Both the position numbers and the translations under genes were made by a program. Under the pieces are notes generated by a model. It was not told the DNA's origin. It was given only the letters and a program-made list of their open reading frames with translations, and made no database searches. From NCBI GenBank assembly GCA_004565275.1, contig SDOX01000005.1, positions 170,051 to 234,050 of the forward strand: DNA of 64,000 nt, in the 5' to 3' direction. The first letter of the stretch is position 1. Each line of letters opens with the position of its first letter. This document shows positions 10,918-22,317 of the stretch, one piece after another. The stretch comes from Nannochloropsis salina CCMP1776. Lineage: Eukaryota > Sar > Eustigmatophyceae > Eustigmatales > Monodopsidaceae.

Positions 10918-13784
10918 ATGCACGGAGGCTGCTGCGGCGGTCTGACCGGGTCTGAAGAGAATAACCTTGAGAATCAAGGCCTTTATCCCCCACACCCGCC
11001 ACCGTACGTCGCACCCCCTTCGCCGCCGCAGCTTTATGAGGTACCGAATGAATTGGACCTCGCCCAGCCTTTCCTCCAAGAACCTTTTCCACTTTGGACG
11101 GATCCCGGGCAGGAAGAAGGAGACGATCGCAGTTGGATCAGTGGTGCGAGCACTGACAGGGGCCCCGACCTCCCCCGAGTTGCCCGCGGCGGGCAGAGCC
11201 AGTGTAGTGAGACGAGTAGCAGTACGGCCGGGGGGCGAGCTGCCAAGAAGCGTACCCTGTCGAATCCACAGACGAGTCGATGGTTGACGTGCCAGTTGTG
11301 CCGAGAGAGTAAAACCAAATGGTGCGTGGTTTCCGCGCGCTTGTGTGGACGGACCGCTTTCCCTCTCTCCCTCCCCCCCTCCCTCCCTCCCTCCCTCCCT
11401 CCCTCCCTCCCTCCCTCCCTCCCTTCATCCATCCTTCCCTCCCTCTTATTCCTCTCCGGCCCCTCCGCCCTGTGTCCTTATCCCTCTCCGCTCCCCTCGG
11501 TATATGACTATGTTTCCACACCGTTCTCTAACCATCCGCCCCCGCCCTCCCTCCCTCTGAAAGCTGTAGCGCTTTTGACGAGCCCTTCCTTAGCCTTCTT
11601 CCCTGTCTTCGTCCACTCATCCACCCTTGCCCTGCTCCCTCTCTCATTTTCATTCTCTCCTCTCGATTCAGTGACGGGGCGTTCCCCTGCTCGCGATGCT
11701 GGAACCGGATGTGCGTGTGCTGTCGGCCTCAGCAGCATACCCTGGAAAGCGTGGCTTCGAGGCCGGGGCCGGGGGCCAAAAAACGCCGACGCCGACGGGC
11801 GTTGCCGGAGGAAGTGACGGACCTGCTGGAGGAAGAGCAGCAGGACGAGGCGATGGGGGTGGTCGGGAGCACCCCCTACGTGCATTTGGTTTTCCTCCGC
11901 TCCCGGCCCCAGCCTCTGGTGGAAGTTTTTCTTCGGACCTTTGGGGAGATGTACCTGGAGGAGCAACGGGGAGGGGCGAGGGCGGGGGGGGGGGAGGGAG
12001 GGACGGTCGAGGGTTCGAGTCGGGGGAAAGTGGTGCGATTGTTGCGGTGTTGGCAGGAGCGGAGTGCCTACGTCGGGACGGACGTGACGCACGGGATCTT
12101 GCCTGCCTTGACGGGCTTGTTCCAGGTGACCGGAAAGGAACTGGGGGAGGGAGGGGACAAGGAGGGCGGGACGGAGGGCGGGGCCGGGGTAGACCCGCAA
12201 TCCACAGATTCGATGTTGGTGGCTGCGGAACGGTTGAGGGGCTCGTGGGCCTCGGCTTGGGTGGGAGGAAGGGAGGGAGGGAGGGAGGAAGGGGGGGAGG
12301 GAGGGGCTCAGGACGGTGGGGTCCTGCTCGCGGTCAGCGACGGCACTCTCCTCCACTGGGTGAGCAACGCGGCCTTCGACCGGCTCTTTTTGAGCGTGGC
12401 AGGTCTCTTGAACGAGTCCATGGCACGCCGGCGCTTGCCTATCCTCCTCTTCGCCGCCCTACTCCACCCACAAGACCGGCCCGTCTGGTTTCGTGGCGTC
12501 ATTCGCGCACTTTTTACCTCCCCCGGCCCCGCGCCATGCGCGACGGGTGTCGTGGGGGAATGGGAGGGCGACGGAGTGGCTGGTCGTGAGGGTGGTGTGG
12601 CGCCTGCTCCCCGCCCTCCTACCCCTCCTCCCTCCTTCCCTCCCCCACTCCCTCCCCCGTCCCATGTCATCAAAGCGATTGACCGGGAGGGACGGATTTC
12701 CCCCTACCGTTTGACCGTAACGGCCCTCAACCGTCGCGTGCGTTCTCCTCCCGGTTCTTCGGCGTCGGCCAAGGAAGGAGAGGATGGGGGAAAAGAAGGG
12801 GCAGTAGAGGAGCACGGGATGGTGATTGCCTTGGTTCCTGTGCCCGAAACCAAAGAGGGGGGGCAGGGTGGCACTGCTCCCTCTAATGCGCCTGTAGGGG
12901 AAAGCGAAGGGGGAGGTGGAGGTAGAGGTAGGGAGAGGAGGCGGGCAGAGTCCAAGAGGAGAGGGCAGGGTGGTGGGGCGGAGGCTCTGGCGCATCAATC
13001 CGCTGCTTCCCGACGAGGGAGCGGACGGCTTTCCTCCGCTTGTGCCTCTTGTCCTCCCTCGACCACCTCCAGCAGCCCTTCGTTACCCCCTTGGCCGGGC
13101 AACACTTTAGTCACCCCTCCCTCTCCTTCCCACTCCCTGGCCGGCCTCTTCCCTCCCTTCGCCGCTTCCTCCTCGTCCTCCTCCTCTGCCGCCTCCTCCT
13201 CGTCCTCCTCCTCTGCCGCCGAGCCGGCGGCCCACCCTCTGCTGCAGTATTTGCACAAGGGGGGCGAAGGCAAGCCCGTGGATGGAAGGGCCTCACAGAG
13301 CATCCACTCGATTGCTTACCCCCCAGTGCATCCCCCCGAGGGTCTCGCCTGGCGAGCAGGGCGGGAGGGAGGGAGGGCGGGGGGCGGGAAGACAGTCAGG
13401 AAAGAAAAGACGGAGGAGGAGCCGGTGGGCGGGTGCTGTCAGCGCATTCACCCACCGGAGCGGGTCTGGGCCCCGCCTTCCTACTCGAACGCCGTTCCCC
13501 CCGTTCCTCCTCTTCTACCTCCGCCCATGCTCCCTGCCTTCTCCTCCCTCCCGGTCCCTTCCGTCTGGCCTCCGCCCTACCTTCCCTCCCTCCCTCCCCC
13601 AGGGGCGTCTTTGGAGGTGGCCGGTCCTCTGTCCACCATTTCTCATCCCGCGGAAGCCATCAACCGGGCGGGGCCTGACTCAGGAGAGAGAGACGGGTCG
13701 AAGGAAGGAAGGGAAGAAGGGATGGGAAATGGAGGGGAGGATTTCATGCGAGATGAGGGATTGCGGGCAGACCATGAAATATAA
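10918..13784 (+). CDS. Zn2Cys6 (fungal-type) transcription factor with PAS-like region
   Basis: Two exons, 10918-11321 and 11672-13784, give 838 residues. The splice joins the two halves of a binuclear zinc cluster: CQLCRESKTKC in exon 1 and DGAFPCSRCWNRMCVC in exon 2. The joined pattern is C-x2-C-x6-C-x5-C-x2-C-x6-C, as in GAL4-type DNA-binding domains. The splice falls inside the third Cys codon (TG|T). Downstream is a basic patch (KKRRRRRALPEE), a conserved-looking segment (about residues 180-400: PYVHLVFLRSRPQPLVEVF, AFDRLFLSVAGLL, ILLFAALLHPQDRPVWF), and then SHVIKAIDREGRISPYRLTV, which looks like the end of a PAS-type fold. The rest is Ser/Gly/Pro low complexity. The intron ends in a long CCCT tract. 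It is tail to tail with another gene of the same architecture. Nuclear DNA binding follows from the domain; targets are unknown. Confidence 0.88.
11378..11424. repeat. (CCCT)n tract in intron 1 of the Zn2Cys6 gene
   Basis: Pure CCCT repeats lie 55-100 nt inside the intron from the donor. They are the same unit as the intergenic repeat near 1.75 kb and as many intron polypyrimidine tracts in this window. Confidence 0.9.
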
Positions 13785-14467
13785 GGCGAGAGGAGGGGCA
13801 GCAAAGCAAAAGATGAAAAAAAATGTTTTTCCCCTTTATGCGTTTAAAGCCGTCCTTTTTTTCGCGTTTGGCGGGGTTGATGCCGATTGTTGCGGTAGGA
13901 CAAGGCCAGAGACGAGAGGAAGGGACCATCTAGAAGGTTGTTAGTACCTGGGTGGAGGCCAGCCCGGTCAAAAATTAAGGGGGTGGGAGGCGCTGTTCAT
14001 ACAGACAGTACTACAAGCCGCTGGAGCGGGAGAGAGAAGAGGGAGGGGGGCAGGGGTTGACAGAAGGCGGGGAGGAGGTGGCTTGATAAAGTAGCACGGT
14101 ATATTGGAGATAAGGAAGAGACTGAATGCGCGTTTAAGGACCTCTCCTGAACCTGTAGCCCTTTCGTGGGGAGCAAAGAGAAATGTGGGGGTCGACTCTA
14201 CCCGTTTCGGACCGGTCTTTTCTCATCGACTGCGAAGAACTCTCCGCCAACATGTTCCTGCGACCAAAGTTTTTGAAATTCTTTCTGCTGTTCAATTTGA
14301 TAACATTGCCTCTTTGACCATATTTTCGTGGACAAATGTTGAAATCCAATTTTATTGCTGTAAGAAAGTCATTATTTAGACCGTACATCAATAGGAATCT
14401 GGCGCACTCCTGCAAATCAACAATTGTTCATTTCCCCAAAAGCCTTGGAGGAATCCCCAAATGCTCG
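13785..14467. other. Convergent 3' regions of the two Zn2Cys6 genes
   Basis: These 680 bp separate the stop codons of two convergent genes. They should hold both 3' UTRs and terminators. No gene is seen; the open frames on both strands are short. Confidence 0.6.
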
Positions 14468-16364
14468 TTACCCTTCATATTTTCCAAACAAAGAAGATAA
14501 ATCCATCTCGTCGGCCAGTACGGGCACGGGAAAAAGGTGAGGAGAGAAAGAGAGAGATTCCGCCCTGCTTTCCCTCCCTTCACTTGTAATATAGGAGGGC
14601 GAAGCCTCAGGCTCCTGCTTGATCGCATCTTTCATTTCCCCTTCGCACTCACAGATAGAAGCAGGCGGGCTTCTGCCGACCTGCGATGGTACTGAAGGAG
14701 CTGTGGAGTCCCGGGGGGATGTTGAGCAAGACGCCTCAGTTGCGATTCCAAGTTCGTTGGCCAGTTTCCCGCCCCCGTCTTTCTGCTCCCCTGCCGTTTC
14801 CGTGCTAAAAGGAAGGGCCGCTTTCTTGGGCTTGACCCAAAGAGGCATGCCAAATAGATGTGCGATACGTTCAGGGTTTTGTTGAAGCAAGTAGCCCCGA
14901 AGGGTGGCACCGATTTCATCCCCCACAAAGGCACTGAAATGTGGGTAAGACACCAAAGAAAAAGAGGGTCGGAAGGACGAAGTGGAAGACAATGACCCAC
15001 TGTCCGCTTCCGTAGAGGAGATGGCGACGACAGAATTAACCAATTCCCTCTCCTGTGCGGTTCTCGGGTCGGCTTGCCCTTCTCGAGGCCCCCGTCCTGG
15101 GTCCCTCACTTTTGCCTTGTCCTCCTTTTTCCTTTTTCGTTCCCTGTCATCTTCATCAAATCCATTCTTCCTCACATGCTCTGAAGAAACTCTGAGTACT
15201 CTGCTTGATGGCCCCTCAACCATCCCCCTTTTGCGCTCTCGGAATGCGGTGATCAGTTTCCTCCTTTCTCTGGGTACACAGCTCACATACCGTGACGCTG
15301 GCGCGGGCTCCAGGTACAAAAGTCGCAGTTCCCTTCCTTTTTCGTCGCACAACGAGTGCCCTTTGAGTATGTACAAGAGAGGCATGCCCTGTATTGTGTC
15401 GAAAAGCTTGGCAAGTATTGTCCAGCTTCCATGAGACTGACCTAAAAGCACCTGCACACCAATTTCAAAGACAGCGCCTTGATCGTCCGTGGCGAAAAAG
15501 CCGCCCATTTGAAGCTCCGCGGTGCACCCACGGGCAAGGCATTCAAAATTGGTGTGACCTGCCTTTCCAAACAAATTGTCCCACCGCTCATTCGTCGCGT
15601 TTACTGTGTCGTCCTCCCGATTCACTTGAAGGAACATAGCGCGGACTTTGTCATCCCACGCTTTAAAGAGATCGCTGGCACGCAAGGCTTCCCGATTGGC
15701 CATTCTTCTTCGAATGAAATCATGCGAACTCGCCAGCCGGGCGTCAGCCGTCATTCCAGACTCCGAGGGGTCCTCCAAGCCCACCGCCTGGGCCCCAACC
15801 AGGTCAGCCAGGACCTTGGCATACCCCCACGTCACATCGGATCCAAACGCCAGGCTCTGTCTTTGGAACCATGCCAGGCGTCTCTTTACGTGGGAATAAT
15901 CCAGCGTTTCGCTCGCATGGATTTTACGGGCAGCTTGAGCCAGTGACTCCGAAAGAGCTTGAGGGTTGCAGCGATCTGCGACCATGTCAGCGAGTGATAC
16001 AGTCGCCATAACCCCTTCCTGAGAATAGTTCCGTTTTCTGAATTGGGGCCGGCATTCAAGGCATCGGGAGAAACAACGAGAGCTGTTGTGCATGTCGAAA
16101 GGGAGGAAATGGGAACAATGGTTGGGTCGAGACCTTCAATTATTGGCATCATTGTACAATGCAACGGCGATATTGCACCATCCTACGTCCTTTACTGACT
16201 GACCAGGGGAAAGCCATGTCGCATTTGACCTTGGCTTGGGCGCATGGTGCACAGCTTGGGGAAAAACAGTCGGTAATTTCATTACTTGGAGGTCGATCCC
16301 GTGCAGCCCTTCTCAATCGTAGCGTGGTTGCAAGCTTTGCACATACTTTTTCTTGCTCCTCCAT
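14468..16364 (-). CDS. Second Zn2Cys6 transcription factor with PAS-like region
   Basis: Two exons, 16364-16204 and 16082-14468, give 591 residues with matching phase (TG|C). As in the gene at 10.9 kb, the intron divides the zinc cluster: CAPCAQAKVKCDMAFP in exon 1, then CSRCFSRCLECRPQFRKR. The joined pattern is C-x2-C-x6-C-x5-C-x2-C-x6-C. The long exon alone would look like an unknown protein starting at 16093; the cluster appears only after splicing. After a basic stretch come helices (SLAQAARKIHAS, VKRRLAWFQRQSLAF), then a PAS-like block (NERWDNLFGKAGHTNFECL, MGGFFATDDQGAVFEIGVQV, GMPLLYILKGHSLCDEKG) and a KR-rich nuclear-localisation-like stretch (RERKRKKEDKAK). The C-terminal half is low complexity with an acidic end (VLADEMDLSSLFGKYEG). 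Probably a nuclear regulator and a distant paralogue of its convergent neighbour. Confidence 0.82.
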
Positions 16365-18349
16365 AGCCGTGCATCGTGCGACCACAGTTGACAGTGAGGA
16401 GAACAGAGCTATGGTATTTATTTATACCTGTCACTGACATGTGGAGAGTCGCATCCTATCATTGAAGTGTGTAGACACGTATGAATAGTATGTTCTGGTT
16501 ACTGAAGAATTCTCCAACACAGACAAACTTGCGATGTTGTCCGCCCGTTACTCTCAACGACATGAGATAAAGTACAAGAGAATAGAAAAATTCGAAAGCC
16601 GTGAGGGAAGCCAATTCCAGGAATGGATAAGTGGAGCATTGCGCTTGAGATACTTGATGTCGTAAGCGCTTTAAAGGCGCTCACCCACCCATAAGTTGTC
16701 GGACTTTTTCACAACCAACCCTTCCCCTGCTGCTTCCTCTTAAGTTCCTCTTGAGGTCACCAATCTCATCAAAAAACCGTTATACTTTACAAATGTTTCG
16801 TTGAGCAATGCTCCCATCCAAAATTATTGACGTCTGTTTTGTAAGTATACGATTTCCGACTTCATTTTTCAAACTGCGAGGGTTTGCTTGCCGATTGTCG
16901 TCGGCGCCGAGGCAGTCGGCTAAGTCGCGGGTTCGAGTCAAGTTGACATGAGGGGAAGACTATGTGAAAGAAATGTACGACGACAATTTCCTGACAGCCA
17001 AGAAAGTCCACTAAGGGTTCTTTGCCCCATAACTTAGTCTATAAAGGAAAAAAATCTCCTTCGCTGGGCGTCCATGAATACGGGTCATTCACATCATAGA
17101 GTCGTTACACCCGTGCAATCTACTGGCCCCTCATTCAAGCAACCTTCTTGTCGAAACACTACGCCAAATGTGTATAGGGCGCGCGGAATGTCCTTGAGTA
17201 TAATTTAAACCGTGGAGGAGGTCATTTTCCTTGCCGGTCGCTCCCTCGACAGGGGCGCCATGGCTCATCTCCTTGCTCGCGTCGTCTAGCATCTAAGCAA
17301 GACGTATGAAAAATTACACGATAATAATACGTCCGCTGCTAAGTAAGCCCTCATACTTCTTGCCTTATCTTATGATCTACAAAGGAAAAGCTTTTGGTTC
17401 AATCATGTCATCCACTCGTTCTCCTGTAAGCTCTCAAAATTTGCGCATACAGGCCACTTAAATCACGGTGTCATTGCACCCCTTGCACGCGATTCTCCCT
17501 CGCTCAAGTAATTTTAGGGTAGATAACTATTGATCAGCATTTTTTGGGTACACGGCGTATCCTACAAAATAGCCTGAATCGCACAGGAAAGTCGGTTTGC
17601 ATGCTGGCCGAGTCCTCGGCAAAGACGCCATCGGATAACCCGGTGTTGGCAGCAAAATATTTCGTTTCACAGAATTTACGCGGCGATAGTGTGTCAGCTG
17701 CAAGCCTGACGTGTGGCGCTTGAAAAGGACTTTTGCGCATGACTTTGTGAGGCAAATGTGGGCGGGAAGACACATGACAAGGCATACATATTAAACATAA
17801 GACGCTTCTTGTCATCACACTGTAGGATCTACCGGAAATGAGCTCCCTGATTCTGTCATGAAAATCATCCCCTTCATTTTGGATTGGATCAGAACTTGAT
17901 AATTTTTCTGCAACTTGAAACGAGAAACAATTACCTCACGATCGTCTCTCGATTTTCAACCTTTCTACTTGAACATGATTTCAAGAAGCGTGAGAAGGGC
18001 AAGCGGAGGAGAACGCAAGATGATTTCTTTTCAAATGTGTCCTACGAAGCTATCAACGAGGCCTTTAAGTGAGAAAGAGATGGAGAATTTGCTGAACGAG
18101 TGTCTAATTTCTGTCAGGAGCATAAGTAAGCAAAAGGAAGAAACGTTTAAAGTGTCAAGGTCTTGCGAAGGATGTACAAATGGCCTCTTCTTTCCTTGAG
18201 TCGCGGCAACCAAGAAGGAAGCCTATTCAGTGCACCGTGTTATCAATTTCTTCCCTTCAATGGTACAATTGTTAGTTTTTATCTCGCCTTAGGATTGCTT
18301 GGTCTGCAAGGTTGTACGATTGCGCAGGAATATTGTCTTGTATCTGTGA
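16365..18349. other. Gene-poor AT-richer region with a degenerate tandem duplication
   Basis: Two kilobases with only short, unrecognised open frames. A block at about 16855-17140 resembles 17195-17512 at an offset near 340 bp (see findings). A TpsiC-like GGGTTCGAGTC at about 16933 has no pairing arms and is not a tRNA. The + strand open frame at 17884-18072 is K/R/F-rich and not identifiable. Confidence 0.5.
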
Positions 18350-19090
18350 TTATCCTTCATAGTTTTGTGTGTAGGTGCATTGCTCGTAAGTCTTACAGCA
18401 GTAATCTTGACATGCCTCCAAGCATTCCGCATTGTCCTTACTGGGACCCTGTCCTGGCTTCCGACATTCGGTAGTGCAGTCACTCAAACACCGCAAATAA
18501 TTGCTATCTTTCTTCGTGCCTGTACGATCTTTGCTTCCTCTTGGCTTCTCGCTTTTGCCACTTATCCATCGTCTAGGTGCTACGGGATTTGTCTCGGTTG
18601 AAGGGTTATCAGTACTTGATTCGGCGGCTTGTACCATACGTGGCGGTGTTATCGTTACGAGACTCAGTGCTCCCACCAATAAGGAGGCAATGTTGTGCGT
18701 GACAAATTCACCCCTTGTCGAAATATCTATGTAAGTCCTCACAATCGAGCATTTTGCCTTTACTTTTGTTGCTGGTATCATCCCTAAAGGAGTCGATGTC
18801 TTGCCTAAAGAAAGCGGAGACGGGGTGTGTGGTAGTCTTCTTGTACGCCCTCCTATCTGTACAGTGGCGAATCCAGCACAGCTCCTACATTTTCCGTCTT
18901 CGCAACAATACGGAGAGATTCAGAGATGAGAGCGCTGAAAGCTGTGATGTCGATAGATCTAGAGATAACCCTAAAAAATGCTCGCCTCCTGACCTGATGA
19001 TGCTACCGTGACGCCCAAAAGCCAAAATACTCCCAACAACAAGGGCATCCCGGGTCTTCTCCATGCAGGCAAGGCAGCAACGCCTTGCAT
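18350..19090 (-). CDS. Small Cys-rich protein with signal/transit-like leader (hypothetical)
   Basis: Model: exon 1 19090-18994 and exon 2 18804-18350, phase-consistent (G|GC), 183 residues. Exon 1 encodes a clear ER-type signal peptide (MPLLLGVFWLLGVTVASSG). The next part is K/T/S-rich, then comes a second hydrophobic segment (ASLLVGALSLVTITPP) ending in MVQAAE. This order (signal peptide, transit-like stretch, lumen-type hydrophobic segment) is what a thylakoid-lumen protein of a secondary plastid would need. The mature part ends with a Cys-rich module: NYLRCLSDCTTECRKPG, AECLEACQDYCCKTYEQC, with CxxxC and CC spacings suggesting disulfides. I do not recognise the function. The 5' exon choice is provisional, and no Phe of the usual ASAFAP motif is seen at the predicted cleavage site. 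Exon 2 is more certain than exon 1. Confidence 0.6.
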
Positions 19091-22000
19091 CCTCTGTCGT
19101 TTCACACGTTTATCCCTGTAACATTGTTGGTATGGACAGCGAGTAGCACGTGAGAGCCGTGCGACATCCGGGCTCGGTCGGGCAGCACCATCGCGGTTTG
19201 GGAAGGAGACAAAGGGAGCTAGCCACACATATCCGAATACTCGCGGAATTTCTTTAGAATTTGGTCCGTTGTGACTCACCACCCTGTGTATCTCTCTGGA
19301 AACGCAATTGTGCCCGACATGAATTTTGGGCTTCGTAAGGCGTCCACATTTTTGTGGAGAAAGTTCAGTCGATGTGCAGAACTTTAAACGGCCGAAGCAG
19401 ATCTAATCCCCATCCAATAAGAAAATCTACGGCCAAAAAGAGCAGAAGCAAAAAATTGATTCAAGCCAAAGTCGTTTGCTCTCCCCATTTCTTTGCAGAA
19501 TGTTCCATATTTGTAATTCAACTATCTCCTCAGTTGCATCACTACCCTTAAATCAATGCGAACCGCGGATCAAGATATAGGAAATATTTTTACCTCCTCC
19601 TCGTAGGGGCACGCAAAAAAAGCAAAACTTTCCAGCAAGACTCAGGGGAAAGTGCCAAGGCCTCTACTGGGAGCAAAGCGTGCTACCAATATGACTATGG
19701 ATCAAACAACTTGATATAATTGTCCGATGCTTCCGAGCGAAGATGTCGACGCAAGCACGACAAAAAGACCCTCCATCATCCACGCCTCCAGCTCGAGCAG
19801 ATAAGCGTCTTCTACTAGCAAGAAATAGCATACAATGGAACAGGAACCGTAAAATTTCAAAATCGGATAATAACCCCTCTCTTTCAATATTTCTTTTTGC
19901 CTTTCTGGACATGCTAAACCACCCTCTCAAGGAAGCTCATCTACTTGTGCTGCGAGGACTACGCGCAAATCGGAAAGGGAAGATACACGCATGCATTCCG
20001 CTCAGTCAAAGCAAGCACTGCTTATGAAGTGAAGACCAATGTCGTCCCTAACCGTTTGAAGGTTGCGTGATCCAGGAGGCCTATTGCATGTGTTAGGTTC
20101 ATACATACTCGAGTCAGCAAGCTCTTCTTACGATCAAAATTACACATCTTAAGCAGCTTTACCCTGCTTTGGCGGCTTTTTGGGCGAAAGAGTCGTCGAT
20201 CATGCCAATGAAGATGATCATACACACACATCGTGTGTGTGTTATGATTTGCGCTTGAAGTCTCGTTTATTGTTGGAGCTTGTAGATTCCAACAATGCCA
20301 ACACGCGTGGTAGATAAGCTCGAGTACGGAACAGATGAACGTTCACTTAGGCGTCGCAAAACCAACCCCTTAAAGGCTACACGTTGTACAATGCTTTTTC
20401 TCGCAACATGTTTAAAGTGATACCCTCCGTGTCTTCCTCTAGAGCGACGTGGATAGAAGCTGTCGATAGGAGGATCTAAAAAGGGACTGGTGCATTTCAA
20501 GTGAGTTCGTTATGAATTCAAACTTTTACTCCGAAATGCTCGAAAAATACCTTTTATTCCCTTGTCGAAATCCGTCCTGTTCTGAACGTGCTGTTCCAAA
20601 ATTCTTGCCGAGATGTCAAGTCCCGGAAATGTCCGATCACCCTGCCTTGCTCTTGCGAAAAAGAAAAAAATCCCGACAGCACAACCGCGCTCATGCAACC
20701 CATACACCATGGAGACTGCGTTCATCACCTCCTTCCAGGGAAGTGAGCAACATAGATGTAAATTGTAATGTATTTCCTTCGTCGGTCGGCTAGAAGCTAT
20801 TCGCTCGTATTCGCATGCGCGTAATGGATTTGATCAGGCCCGTAAACGACACACGACCTGACAACAGGACACGAAAACTTGTGTATGCACATGTGTATTT
20901 ATAATGATTGTTAAATATATGGTATACAGTGTACCTGTCCGTCTCCCAAATTTGATTGTACGGCACCAAAAACCTTTTAGACTCTGCATGTCGCTATGAT
21001 GTTTTCCTTGGGGTGGGGTCCTGCTCTGATATAACGATGGAAGGTGTCTGGTTGGAGCAAGAAAGGGAGACCGGATCGACTCTTAAATGGGTTTTTCAAG
21101 CCGATATTTACAATTTAGGGAGAATGAGTCGTGTGGAAATAAAGGGCCCTGTTGATGCTCACGTGATACAGTGCCATCTCGATATGCCACACAATGAGCG
21201 CACGGATTGATACACTCTCTCTTCATCACCTCCTTTGAGTATCCCTCGTTGTCGTAAGGACACGAGTTCGCTTCTCCTTCCTGAGAGACACTGAAGAACT
21301 TTCCAATTTCAGTCTGACTCATTATTTGAAACGAATAAGTGAGGTACACAAGCTGGAAAAGTAATTATCCCTGTGTCCTTAACATACGCACTTCAAAACA
21401 ATAAATTGCATCACGGCAATAACACGTGTACAGCTGCATTCTAAAATATCCATTTTTTATTTTTGAAATGCGGCCATCGGGTTTTGGGCCATTTTGTAAC
21501 TTGCAGGTCCTTTCTTTGAAATATGTCAATCGACCAGGCCCCTGGGCACGCTTCGCGTGCTTATCCGTACTTAGAATGACCTTGACTTAACTCACTGGAA
21601 CTCATGGAAGGTAAATCGAAAACAAGCTTCCGCGTCCAAACTTGATTCTATGCCGTCTCCCGGTCGCCGTCCATTCTTCCCTCTTTGGTCACATAAAAAT
21701 GCTTGTATACGCAGCCCAAGTGAAATCTGTAGTAGAAATCCTCTGCGCGTTCACGTTTTTAATTCTTGCAATACACAAATCCTCCTTTCAAAAATTGTCC
21801 ATGCCCGTGCCTTGAACTTCCTTCAAATTTTCTCCCTCTTTCTATAAGGGGGCATGGGCCGCCCCACACAGCCGGAGACCCGGGCTCGCTCTCTTCCCCG
21901 CTGCCGGCTGCTTGCTCTCTACTAGGTAACTTCTTGATACTCCAGCGCCCCCAACATACATTATTTATGGTTCGCTGTCGCTGACACTGCCGCCGCTGCT

Positions 22001-22317
22001 TGGTCTCTGAATTTTTGCTTTCTCCTGGCCCCATCCTGTGGGTCTTGTCGAGTCCGATACCCTTCAATAGGAGAGACAGGGCTTGTCCTCCCAAACAAGA
22101 GGAAAGAGGAGCGTCCTCCGCCTTTTCCATTTTTCCATGCCCAATTTCCCCTCGTTGGCTCCTGTTTTGCTCGGAAGGACCACCGACACCATCGAAGGGG
22201 CGTTGCTGCCGCAAGAGGAAGGCACACGACGCTCCCCTCGTCCCGACCCCCCGATGCCTTTCCTCACGTCTTCCCACCCGTCCTTACCTTCCTCCCCTCG
22301 GCCCTCTCTTCCTTCTC
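19091..22317. other. Gene-poor region
   Basis: There are 3.2 kb with no open frame that I can assign. Short frames at 19664-19930 (-), 20022-20231 (-), 20512-20793 (+) and 21650-21847 (+) lack family motifs. A near-perfect hairpin lies at 20217-20248. The end of the region (about 21760-22317) is probably 3' UTR of the MYB gene. No transposase, reverse transcriptase or terminal repeats were seen. Confidence 0.5.

Noticed and set aside
16885-16960. tRNA-like sequence (GGGTTCGAGTC)
   Set aside because: The T-loop consensus is present, but the flanking bases do not pair as a T stem and no acceptor, D or anticodon arms can be drawn.
16365-22317. Possible transposon or virus-derived insertion in the gene-poor stretch
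   Set aside because: Lower GC and lack of genes raised the idea, but no transposase, reverse transcriptase, capsid-like frame, terminal repeats or target-site duplication could be seen.
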